Part shown: positions 1 through 6,706 of the stretch, piece after piece
Layout: every line of letters begins with the position of its first letter
How positions within the stretch are numbered: the first letter of the stretch is position 1
Source: Bacteroidales bacterium
GTDB lineage: Bacteria > Bacteroidota > Bacteroidia > Bacteroidales > UBA3824
Length of the DNA stretch: 15,143 bases
Assembly: GCA_016287995.1 (NCBI GenBank)
Contig: JAEEXW010000022.1
Span: forward strand, 1 to 15,143
Direction of reading: 5' to 3'
Program-made: the position numbers and the translations under genes
The notes under the pieces: generated by a model
What the model saw: only the letters and a program-made list of their open reading frames with translations
The model's database searches: none
What the model was told of the DNA's origin: nothing

Positions 1-405
1 TTCAAAACCGAATATTGCGGCAAAACAAAGAATATGAACAATCCGATAGCAATGGCTCAATTATACAACAATTTTACTTTGCCGAAAAAATATATCATCG
101 GATTAGATTTGGATTACATGAGTGAGGGAAGTTATGAAAACGTTGAAATGAATCAAACTTTCAAAGCATCTTTCAACATTCAAAAATCTTTCTTCAACGA
201 GGCTCTGAATGTAAAACTATCGGTTTCAGACATTTTCAATACGTCAGCGCAAAAAATTGATTTTTACAATTATGATGTTTTCTTGCATCAAGACAAACTT
301 TTTGAAACAAGACTTGTAACACTTACATTAAAATATCGTTTCAACCCCGCCAAATCAAAATACAAAGGCACGGGCGCAGGAAACGACGAAAAACAAAGGA
401 TGTAA
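1..405 (+). CDS. Outer-membrane beta-barrel protein (TonB-receptor-like), C-terminal fragment
   Basis: The reading frame is open from the first base of the window, so this is the 3' end of a larger gene (134 residues visible) whose start lies outside. The visible part has alternating aromatic/hydrophobic beta-strand patterning such as LDLDYMSEGSYENVEM and LVTLTLKYRFNP, as in outer-membrane barrels. It ends in a hydrophilic tail beginning NPAKSKYKGTGAG, which I recognise from Bacteroidota outer membrane beta-barrel family proteins (OMP_b-brl_3-like, related to TonB-dependent receptors). The segment near residue 76 (NVKLSVSDIFNTS) fits the penultimate strands of such barrels. The stop TAA (403-405) is 1 nt before the ABC exporter start, so the two are probably co-transcribed. 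The plug and CarboxypepD-like N-terminal domains expected of the family cannot be seen. The substrate is unknown. Confidence 0.8.
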   Translation, partial: FKTEYCGKTKNMNNPIAMAQLYNNFTLPKKYIIGLDLDYMSEGSYENVEMNQTFKASFNIQKSFFNEALNVKLSVSDIFNTSAQKIDFYNYDVFLHQDKLFETRLVTLTLKYRFNPAKSKYKGTGAGNDEKQRM

Positions 406-406
406 T

Positions 407-2593
407 ATGAAACTCACACTCCTTTCGCGTGCAATGCAATGCGGAATAGCCTGTCTGTCAATGGCTTTCAACCATTACGGACGGGATTATTCCATTGAAT
501 TTTTGGAACAGTACGCTCAGGCGGATGCCGAAGGAATGAGCCTTTTGGGGCTTGCTCAGACAGCCGAAAAACTCGGACTTCATGCCGTCTGCGGACGGTG
601 CAACCTCAAAGCATTAAAATCCGCGCCTCTACCAGCCGTATTGCACTGGAATCAAAACCATTACGTCGTGTTGGACAAAATCCGCCGCAGCAAAAAATTC
701 CGCGTTTACGATCCCGGAATCGGTGTTGTGAATTACAACGAAGACGAATTTAAAAGCGGCTGGATTTCAACAAATTCTAACGGCGAAGATAAAGGCGTTG
801 TGATGCTTTTAACGCCGACTTCGCAGTTTTTTCAAGCGCAAACCGTCAGCGAACCAACGACAGAAAAACGCTCTTTTAAGTTTCTACTTAACTATTTAAA
901 ACAATACAAAAAACAATTCATTTTCATTTTTTTTGCCCTAACAATCGGCAGCCTGATACAGTTAGCATTGCCTTTCTTTATGCAGGCTGTCGTTGATAAA
1001 GGTATTAAAAATCAATCCGTTGACCTCATTTGGCTGATTCTTATCGGACAATTAATCTTGACATTCAGCGCAACCGTCATCGACTTTATCCGTCAAAGAA
1101 TTTTGCTGAAAATCAGCATGGAAATAAATATTTCGCTCATCAGCGATTTTTTTATAAAACTCTTGAAACTGCCGATGAAGTTTTTTGACGTGAAACAGAC
1201 GGGCGACATTTTGCAACGCATACACGACCACGAAAGAGTGGAATATTTTTTAACCGGCAAAACACTTAACGCCTTTTTTTCGTTTTTGACTTTTTTGATT
1301 TTTTCGGGTGTTTTGTTCGTTTACAGCATCAAAATTTTTGCGGTTTTTATCATCGGGTCAGTGCTTTACGGATTGTGGACTGTTGCTTTTTTAAAACGCC
1401 GTAAAGTCTTGGATTACATCACGTTTTCCAAACAAGCCGAGGTCAACAACCGCACGTATCAGTTTGTAACTTCGGTTCAGGAAATAAAACTTCAAAACTG
1501 CAAACTCCGCCGTCGCAAAGAGTGGGAACAATCAGAAAAAGAAGTTTTTGCCGTCAAAGCCAAAACATTGAAACTTCAACAGTTACAAGAAGCGGGAGGA
1601 GTGTTGGTCAATCAAGGCAAAAATATTGTTATGACGGTGATTGCGGCGACATCTGTAATTTCGGGCGACATGACACTTGGTATGATGATGGCGGTTCAGT
1701 ACATTTTAGGGCAGTTAAATTCGCCGGTGGAACAGATTACGGAATTTTTCTATTCGGTTCAAGACGTTAAAATCAGCCTTGAACGTATCAACGAAATTCA
1801 CGACAAAACTGATGAAAATTTTTCGCGCCCAATCAACGAAGTTTCAGAAAATTGTAACGGAATCGAATTTAAAAACGTAAATTTTAAATACAATATTCAC
1901 CGCTTGAAAAACACTTTAACAGACATCAACGTACTTTTTGAGAGCGGCAAAGTTACGGCGATTGTCGGAGCCTCAGGCAGCGGCAAAACAACGCTCATAA
2001 AACTGATGCTCGGTTATTACGAGCCCACGGAAGGCGGAATTTTTATCGGCGAAGAAAACCTCGGCGACATCAATCTTGACTTTTGGCGCAGCAAATGCGG
2101 GGTTGTGATGCAGGAAGGTGTGATTTTTTCGGAAAGTATTGCCCATAACATCGCAGTCGGGGACGGCGAAATTGACTTTAAGCGTTTGAAGCAAGCCGCC
2201 GAAACCGCCTGCATTTTTGACTTTGTGATGTCGTTGCCGCTAAAATTTGACACTAAAATCGGTGCTGACGGAATCGGGCTTTCACAGGGTCAGAAACAGC
2301 GTATTTTGATTGCGCGTGCGGTTTACAAAAATCCCGATTATATTTTTCTTGACGAGGCGACCAACGCTCTTGACGCTGAAAACGAGCGCAAAATCGTTGA
2401 AAACCTGTCATCGTTTTACAAAGACAAAACAGTGATTGTGGCGGCTCATCGTCTTAGCACGGTTAAAAATGCAGACAAGATAATTGTACTTTCAGACGGC
2501 AAAATTGCAGAAGTTGGCACTCACGAAACACTTTCTGAAAAGCGTGGCATTTATTTCAATTTGGTAAAAAATCAGTTGGAATTAGGAGGATAA
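407..2593 (+). CDS. Peptidase C39 domain ABC exporter (bacteriocin/peptide exporter type)
   Basis: A 728-aa protein with the full SunT/LagD-type order: N-terminal C39 cysteine peptidase (about 1-135), six-helix membrane domain (about 165-445) and ATPase domain (about 485-725). This family cleaves leader peptides after double glycine and exports the core peptide across the inner membrane. Visible residues: catalytic Cys12 (QCGIACLSM), His85 (NHYVVL), Asp102 (YDPG); Walker A GASGSGKTT at 521-529; Q-loop Gln569; signature LSQGQ at 625-629 (canonical LSGGQ with one change); Walker B YIFLDE at 645-650; switch His681. The start has AAAGGA 6 nt upstream. Position -6 from the catalytic Cys, normally the oxyanion-hole Gln, is Leu6, and the usual Asp before the Cys is Gln11, so proteolysis may be weakened or lost. 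No HlyD-like adaptor or GG-leader peptide gene is visible; either could lie upstream of the window. Confidence 0.93.
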   Translation: MKLTLLSRAMQCGIACLSMAFNHYGRDYSIEFLEQYAQADAEGMSLLGLAQTAEKLGLHAVCGRCNLKALKSAPLPAVLHWNQNHYVVLDKIRRSKKFRVYDPGIGVVNYNEDEFKSGWISTNSNGEDKGVVMLLTPTSQFFQAQTVSEPTTEKRSFKFLLNYLKQYKKQFIFIFFALTIGSLIQLALPFFMQAVVDKGIKNQSVDLIWLILIGQLILTFSATVIDFIRQRILLKISMEINISLISDFFIKLLKLPMKFFDVKQTGDILQRIHDHERVEYFLTGKTLNAFFSFLTFLIFSGVLFVYSIKIFAVFIIGSVLYGLWTVAFLKRRKVLDYITFSKQAEVNNRTYQFVTSVQEIKLQNCKLRRRKEWEQSEKEVFAVKAKTLKLQQLQEAGGVLVNQGKNIVMTVIAATSVISGDMTLGMMMAVQYILGQLNSPVEQITEFFYSVQDVKISLERINEIHDKTDENFSRPINEVSENCNGIEFKNVNFKYNIHRLKNTLTDINVLFESGKVTAIVGASGSGKTTLIKLMLGYYEPTEGGIFIGEENLGDINLDFWRSKCGVVMQEGVIFSESIAHNIAVGDGEIDFKRLKQAAETACIFDFVMSLPLKFDTKIGADGIGLSQGQKQRILIARAVYKNPDYIFLDEATNALDAENERKIVENLSSFYKDKTVIVAAHRLSTVKNADKIIVLSDGKIAEVGTHETLSEKRGIYFNLVKNQLELGG

Positions 2594-2639
2594 TCAATTT
2601 TTGTAACAAATCCAAACATAATGTTGCAAAAAAATTTAC

Positions 2640-2647
2640 TATATTTG
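2640..2647 (+). promoter_or_regulatory. Predicted promoter -7 box of the mscS-like gene
   Basis: TATATTTG matches the Bacteroidota -7 consensus TAnnTTTG and lies 24 nt before the start codon at 2672. No good -33 TTTG is found at the usual 19-21 nt spacing; the nearest TTG (2624-2626) is too close. It separates the channel gene from the upstream exporter unit. Confidence 0.6.
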
Positions 2648-2671
2648 TCCCCAAAATAAAAATTAAAAAAA

Positions 2672-3487
2672 ATGAATGTAAACGTACAAGCCATTTGGAC
2701 AAAATTCCTTGAATTGGCTATTTCTTACGGTCCAAAACTGATTTTAGCAATAATAATACTCTTTGCCGGTTTTTGGATTATAAAAAAACTGTTGCGCTTA
2801 ACAGAAATTGTTATGGAAAAACGCAACGTCGAAATCTCGCTCCGTTCTTTCCTCAAAACGCTGATTAACATCATTTTAAAAGTTTTGCTGCTGATTTCGG
2901 TTTTGCAAATGGTCGGAGTTGAAACTACGGCTTTTATTACAATGCTCGGTGCGGCAGGTTTGGCAATAGGCATGGCGTTGCAAGGCTCGCTGTCCAATTT
3001 TGCAGGCGGAGTTCTGATTTTGATTTTCAAACCTTACAGAGTCGGCGATTTGATTGAAGCACAAGGTTTTACAGGCGTTGTTGCTGACATTCACATTTTT
3101 ACCACCAAACTTACGACTGCGCAAGGCTTGACAATTATAATTCCAAACAGTCTATTAAGCAACGGCAACATCGTCAATCACAATATTTTAGGATACAAAC
3201 GTGTTGATATTGTCTTCGGAATTGACTATGCCGCCGATATTGACACTGCAAAACAAGTTTTAACGGAGGTTGCCGTCTCTGCTCCGGGCGCAAAGAAAGA
3301 CCCTGCACCATCATGCGTTGTTTCCGCTCTTGGTGATAATAGTGTAAGTATAAGACAGTCAACATATTGTGAACCAAAAGATTATTGGGCGGTTTATTAT
3401 TACAATATGGAACACGGCAAAAAAGCACTCGATAGAGCAGGCGTTAATATTCCGTTCCCGCAGTTGGAAGTAACAATGAAAAAATAA
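2672..3487 (+). CDS. Small-conductance mechanosensitive channel, MscS family
   Basis: A 271-aa inner-membrane protein with the minimal MscS architecture. Three membrane helices are visible at about 21-39, 61-81 and 88-118. The third is the Gly/Ala-rich pore helix (LGAAGLAIGMALQGSLSNFAGG), followed by the family signature FKPYRVGDLIE at 119-129. A beta domain follows with the typical IIIPNSLLSN stretch at 155-164, and then a C-terminal alpha/beta domain. MscS homoheptamers open under membrane tension and release solutes on hypo-osmotic shock. Length is close to that of E. coli MscS (286 aa), so the protein looks complete. The gene has its own promoter box, with 78 nt separating it from the exporter gene and 65 nt from the ACT gene, so it is probably monocistronic. 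Confidence 0.95.
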   Translation: MNVNVQAIWTKFLELAISYGPKLILAIIILFAGFWIIKKLLRLTEIVMEKRNVEISLRSFLKTLINIILKVLLLISVLQMVGVETTAFITMLGAAGLAIGMALQGSLSNFAGGVLILIFKPYRVGDLIEAQGFTGVVADIHIFTTKLTTAQGLTIIIPNSLLSNGNIVNHNILGYKRVDIVFGIDYAADIDTAKQVLTEVAVSAPGAKKDPAPSCVVSALGDNSVSIRQSTYCEPKDYWAVYYYNMEHGKKALDRAGVNIPFPQLEVTMKK

Positions 3488-3521
3488 AAACAGAATTTTT
3501 CAAAAAGCCGAAAAAAACTTT

Positions 3522-3529
3522 TACATTTG
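3522..3529 (+). promoter_or_regulatory. Predicted promoter -7 box of the ACT/UPF0210 unit
   Basis: TACATTTG fits TAnnTTTG and lies 23 nt before the ATG at 3553. A T-rich stretch at 3496-3500, at about the expected distance, may act as a degenerate -33 element. It would drive both the ACT-domain gene and the UPF0210 gene, which are 6 nt apart. Confidence 0.6.
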
Positions 3530-3552
3530 CAGAAAAATTAAAACTGTAAAAA

Positions 3553-3825
3553 ATGGACAAAACTATTATCACCGTCGTCGGCAAGGACGCCGTCGGAATC
3601 ATCGCAAAAGTTTGCACGTATTTGGCTGAAAGCCAAATTAATATCCTCGATATTTCTCAAACCATCGTTCAAGGATATTTCAACATGATGATGATTGTTG
3701 ACATGCAAAACGCAAAAAAAGCGCACGATGAAATCGCCTCTGACTTAACCGCCCTCGGCGAAAAAATCGGCGTTATCATAAGATGTCAGAAAGAAGAAAT
3801 TTTCAACAAAATGCACAGAATCTAA
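3553..3825 (+). CDS. ACT-domain protein (UPF0237/GcvR-like)
   Basis: A 90-aa protein consisting of a single ACT domain. It opens with the strand-loop IITVVGKDAVGIIAKV at 5-20, the ligand-binding Gly-containing turn of ACT domains, and continues through strands INILDISQTIVQGYF and FNMMMIVDM. ACT domains bind amino acids or other small ligands and regulate partner enzymes or transcription. Single-domain members of this type (UPF0237) are commonly encoded next to UPF0210 genes, as here with a 6-nt gap, so the two products probably work together. The ligand is not known. The length is normal for the family, and no further domain is seen. Confidence 0.92.
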   Translation: MDKTIITVVGKDAVGIIAKVCTYLAESQINILDISQTIVQGYFNMMMIVDMQNAKKAHDEIASDLTALGEKIGVIIRCQKEEIFNKMHRI

Positions 3826-3831
3826 AAAATT

Positions 3832-5196
3832 ATGATAAACATTTACGAAGTTGCCGAAACCAACATGATGATAGAACACGAAAACCTCGATGTCAGAACT
3901 ATCACCATGGGAATCAGCCTGTTGGACTGCGCTGACGACAGCGTGGACTCTCTCTGCCAAAACATCAAAACGAAAATTTCAAAATACGCCGAAAAACTCG
4001 TTTCCACGGGCGAAGAGATTTCAAGGGAATACGGCATTCCGATTGTCAACAAAAGAATTTCGATAACGCCCGCCGCAATCATCGGAGCCTCAGCCTGCAA
4101 AAAAGAAGAAGACTACGTAAAAATAGCCGTCGCTTTGGACGAGGCGGCAAAACAGACCGGCGTAAACTTTTTGGGCGGATTTTCGGCAATCGTCTCAAAA
4201 GGCATGACCAAAAGCGACGAACTTTTAATCCGTTCCATTCCAGAGGCTTTGGCTGAGACCGAAAGGATTTGCTCGTCAATCAACGTCGGCTCCACAAAAA
4301 CCGGAATCAACATGGACGCCGTGCGCCTTATGGGTGAAGTCATCAAAGAAACGGCTTTTAAGACCAAAGACAAAGACTCACTCGGCTGCGCAAAACTCGT
4401 CGTACTCTGCAACGCGCCTGACGACAACCCTTTTATGGCAGGTGCTTTTCACGGCGTTTCGGAGGCTGACGCAATTATAAACGTCGGAGTAAGCGGTCCG
4501 GGCGTGGTAAAATACGCTTTGGAACATCTCGAAAAAGCCGATTTTGAAACCCTTTGCGAAACCATCAAAAAAACGGCTTTTAAAATTACACGTGTCGGAC
4601 AACTTGTGGCTCAGGAAGCCTCACGCCGATTGAACGTGCCTTTTGGAATCATTGACCTTTCGCTTGCCCCGACCCCTGCGGTAGGCGATTCTGTTGCCGA
4701 CATCTTGAAAGTTATCGGTCTTGAACACCCCGGCGCACCCGGCACAACGGCGGCTCTCGCACTCCTGAACGACCAGGTAAAAAAAGGCGGCGTAATGGCA
4801 AGTTCGTATGTCGGCGGACTCAGCGGTGCATTTATTCCCGTCAGCGAAGATCAGGGAATGATTCAGGCGGTAGAAGCCGGCGCTCTGACAATCGAAAAGT
4901 TAGAAGCGATGACTTGCGTTTGCTCTGTCGGTCTTGACATGATTGCAATTCCGGGCGAGACGTCAGCAGCAACAATTTCGGGAATCATAGCCGACGAAGC
5001 GGCAATAGGAATGGTCAACCAAAAAACAACGGCTGTAAGAATAATTCCAGTTGCAGGCAAAAAAGTCGGCGACAATGTGGATTTCGGTGGACTATTAGGA
5101 CACGCCCCCGTAATGCCCGTTAATCAGTTCGACTGTTCCGTTTTTGTTAACAGAAAAGGCAGAATCCCCGCTCCTATTCACAGTTTCAAAAATTAA
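3832..5196 (+). CDS. UPF0210 / DUF711 (PFL) family protein
   Basis: A 454-aa soluble protein of the UPF0210 family, which is structurally related to the pyruvate formate-lyase/ribonucleotide reductase barrel class, although no activity has been settled that I know of. Recognisable conserved stretches are GFSAIVSKGMTKSDELLI (about 119-136), INVGSTKTGINMDAVRLMGE, HGVSEADAIINVGVSGPGVV and GIIDLSLAPTPAVGDSVADI. The family length is about 450 aa, so this is complete. It follows the ACT gene by 6 nt, the typical arrangement, and shares that gene's promoter. The function is probably metabolic with amino-acid-responsive regulation by the ACT partner (inference). An AT-only inverted repeat overlaps its stop codon. 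Confidence 0.93.
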   Translation: MINIYEVAETNMMIEHENLDVRTITMGISLLDCADDSVDSLCQNIKTKISKYAEKLVSTGEEISREYGIPIVNKRISITPAAIIGASACKKEEDYVKIAVALDEAAKQTGVNFLGGFSAIVSKGMTKSDELLIRSIPEALAETERICSSINVGSTKTGINMDAVRLMGEVIKETAFKTKDKDSLGCAKLVVLCNAPDDNPFMAGAFHGVSEADAIINVGVSGPGVVKYALEHLEKADFETLCETIKKTAFKITRVGQLVAQEASRRLNVPFGIIDLSLAPTPAVGDSVADILKVIGLEHPGAPGTTAALALLNDQVKKGGVMASSYVGGLSGAFIPVSEDQGMIQAVEAGALTIEKLEAMTCVCSVGLDMIAIPGETSAATISGIIADEAAIGMVNQKTTAVRIIPVAGKKVGDNVDFGGLLGHAPVMPVNQFDCSVFVNRKGRIPAPIHSFKN

Positions 5197-5240
5197 TTGT
5201 TAATTTTACAAAAAAAAATTTACAGAATAAAAAAAATAAG

Positions 5241-5248
5241 TATCTTTG
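5241..5248 (+). promoter_or_regulatory. Predicted promoter of a small RNA
   Basis: TATCTTTG is an exact TAnnTTTG -7 match followed by GCAACG. An upstream TTTA (5219-5222) lies 18 nt away as a near -33 element. No convincing protein start follows, which points to an untranslated transcript beginning near 5254-5256. Confidence 0.6.
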
Positions 5249-5254
5249 CAACGT

Positions 5255-5354
5255 TATTAGTACAGACATTTAACAAACTTATTTCATGCATATTTAGTGT
5301 AATTGGTAAAAAGGATGCGGTCAGCGTTGTGATAACAGCAGACCGCTTTTTTTA
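5255..5354 (+). ncRNA. Candidate small RNA, about 100 nt
   Basis: The interval from the expected start point after the -7 box TATCTTTG to the end of a strong terminator is about 100 nt and has no plausible gene: the only ATG (5286) reads three codons to a stop. The 5' half is AU-rich and seems weakly structured, while the 3' end is the terminator hairpin, the usual build of an intergenic regulatory RNA. It lies downstream of the UPF0210 gene and convergent with the radical SAM gene, whose stop is at 5362. No known RNA family (6S, tmRNA, SRP, RNase P) fits the length and sequence. It could instead be the processed 3' UTR of the UPF0210 transcript. Confidence 0.5.
5317..5353 (+). terminator. 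Rho-independent terminator
   Basis: A 6-bp GC-rich stem GCGGTC (5317-5322) / GACCGC (5341-5346) continues after one A-A mismatch with GC/GC (5324-5325 with 5338-5339) and GTT/AAC (5326-5328 with 5334-5336), with loop GTGAT. Seven T follow at 5347-5353. It ends the predicted small RNA. On the minus strand the same hairpin is followed by a short T-run after four bases, so it may also terminate the convergent radical SAM operon. Confidence 0.85.
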
Positions 5355-5361
5355 TTTCACA

Positions 5362-6387
5362 TTAAGCGGGCTGACAGGGAGCACTCCAAAAAGAAAGCAC
5401 CGGGTCGGGCTTATCAAGACCTAAGCCGCATTGTTGACTTGCGGCACGGCAACCGCCTTTGCAAACAGAATATTCTTTGCAGTCTTTACAAAAATCCGGC
5501 ACAAGAGACTCCCATTTTTTTAATTCGGGATTTTGCAAAATTTTTTCCGCCGAATCCGTAAAAATATTTCCCAAAACCACCGGCGAATGATTACAAAACC
5601 TAAGATTTCCAAAATAATCAATAGTTATCGGACGTTTTGTGAAGTCAAATGAACACGACGAAAAATGTATGCCCCGGTAATCCTTAGGATTAAGAATACA
5701 ATGCGGAGTACAAACCCCTGAAAATACTGATATTCCACATTTTAACGCCTCAAAAGAAATTTCTTGAAACGCATTTTGAAGTTGATATTTTGTCGGCAGA
5801 ATCTCTGAGGGACATTCAACGCCTTCGCCGCCGATATTATAACGGTTGAGCATAATTTTCTTTATTCCGAGCGTCGAAATATAACGAACGGTCTCACCTG
5901 CGTTTTTAGCGTTGAATTTTGTCAAAACGATGACCGCCGCAGGTGTTGCCCCACAGTTTTGCAAAGCGGTGATAATTGAAACAGATTTTGCATGTGAGCC
6001 TTTGCAACGCGTCATAAAATCGTGAATTTCAGGATCATAACTATGAACAGGAAGTTCAAACAATTTTACGCCGAGTTTTGTAAGTTGAATATATTTTTCT
6101 TCCTTGGCAAAATTTCCGTTTGAAATCACCGCAACTCTTGCGCCTTTCAACCTTGCCGTCAAGACAAGTTCTCCGAACCTTTCGCCCATGAAAGGTTCAC
6201 CGCCCGTAAAAGTTACTTGTCCGACTTTGAAAACCTTAAAAATTCTGCGCAAGGTTTTGTCTAATAAACTATAAGAAGACGTTAAGGGTGTTTCGCCGGT
6301 AGTTTTGTGATGATTGTAACAAAAACGGCATTTGAGGTTGCAACTCATCGTAACCTCAAAACTTACAAACGGGAGTTCCGGTTTCAT
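5362..6387 (-). CDS. Radical SAM / SPASM domain protein
   Basis: A 341-aa enzyme with the radical SAM cluster motif C16-x3-C20-x2-C23 (SCNLKCRFC), preceded by SFEVTM, and the SAM-binding GGEP at 62-65. The C-terminal part carries many cysteines (226, 230, 245, 265, 300, 303, 309, 313, 320, 338), including FCNHSPVVLGNIF and CKDCKEYSVCKGGC, the pattern of a SPASM domain holding auxiliary iron-sulfur clusters. SPASM enzymes mostly modify peptides or proteins (sactionine or Cys/Tyr crosslinks, quinohemoprotein or sulfatase maturation). The start ATG overlaps the end of the 104-aa Cys/Tyr-rich protein gene by 4 nt, implying coupled translation and making that small protein the likely substrate (inference). 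No TIGR-level subfamily can be assigned by eye. The gene ends next to a hairpin that can work in both directions. Confidence 0.93.
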   Translation of the reverse strand: MKPELPFVSFEVTMSCNLKCRFCYNHHKTTGETPLTSSYSLLDKTLRRIFKVFKVGQVTFTGGEPFMGERFGELVLTARLKGARVAVISNGNFAKEEKYIQLTKLGVKLFELPVHSYDPEIHDFMTRCKGSHAKSVSIITALQNCGATPAAVIVLTKFNAKNAGETVRYISTLGIKKIMLNRYNIGGEGVECPSEILPTKYQLQNAFQEISFEALKCGISVFSGVCTPHCILNPKDYRGIHFSSCSFDFTKRPITIDYFGNLRFCNHSPVVLGNIFTDSAEKILQNPELKKWESLVPDFCKDCKEYSVCKGGCRAASQQCGLGLDKPDPVLSFWSAPCQPA

Positions 6388-6698
6388 TTCTTTTCGCCGT
6401 TTTTTAACGTGTCTGACTGCTGAGTATCAGAGGAATCATTTTCATAATTTGGGTCAGGGACATCATAACAGAGAATCTCAGGGTCGGGATTTGCCGGAGC
6501 ATAACACGTTACCTGTCCGCAGCCCGAACAGCCCGCACCCAAAAAAGATGTCAACGAAAGCAAAACACCACCGAGCAGCATTTTTTTGTCAATCCAAAAG
6601 GCTGATTTTCCGCGCGTTAAAAAAACGACAAAAGCCACAACAGCAAAAGCAAGCCCAACAAAAACTACGGCGATAACTGCAAAAAATTTATTGTTCAT
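6384..6698 (-). CDS. Small Cys/Tyr-rich membrane or lipoprotein, putative radical SAM substrate
   Basis: A 104-aa protein of no family I can name with confidence. Two hydrophobic segments (about 5-28 and 40-56) frame a short basic and aromatic linker. The second ends in LGAGC (Cys57), which resembles a lipobox. After it comes a compact motif region: C57-x2-C60, then CYAPANPDP at 65-73 and CYDVPDP at 77-83, two imperfect copies of a CY-x-P/V-...-PDP unit. The rest is an acidic and polar tail (84-104). If translation started at Met40 the product would be a classic short lipoprotein precursor, but no clear ribosome-binding site favours it. The gene overlaps the radical SAM gene by 4 nt and starts 8 nt after the nuclease gene. 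The topology places the CY motifs outside the cytoplasm, or they are modified before export. RiPP-like or structural modification is inference. Confidence 0.75.
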   Translation of the reverse strand: MNNKFFAVIAVVFVGLAFAVVAFVVFLTRGKSAFWIDKKMLLGGVLLSLTSFLGAGCSGCGQVTCYAPANPDPEILCYDVPDPNYENDSSDTQQSDTLKNGEKK

Positions 6699-6706
6699 AG
6701 TTCATC

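Noticed and set aside
5290..5322. TTTAGTGTAATTGGTA stretch resembling a tRNA D-arm
   Set aside because: No matching acceptor, anticodon or T-arm can be folded around it, and the 3' side is the terminator hairpin. Not a tRNA; at most a chance likeness within the small RNA.
5197..5424. Possible 75-aa plus-strand protein after the UPF0210 gene
   Set aside because: It directly follows the UPF0210 stop codon and runs through the promoter box, the terminator and into the antisense of the radical SAM gene. The residue make-up is not protein-like.
6384..6698. Small Cys/Tyr-rich protein as a double-glycine substrate of the C39 exporter
   Set aside because: The only GG (residues 43-44) is inside a hydrophobic segment, with no leader helix before it, and the exporter is some 4 kb away on the other strand.
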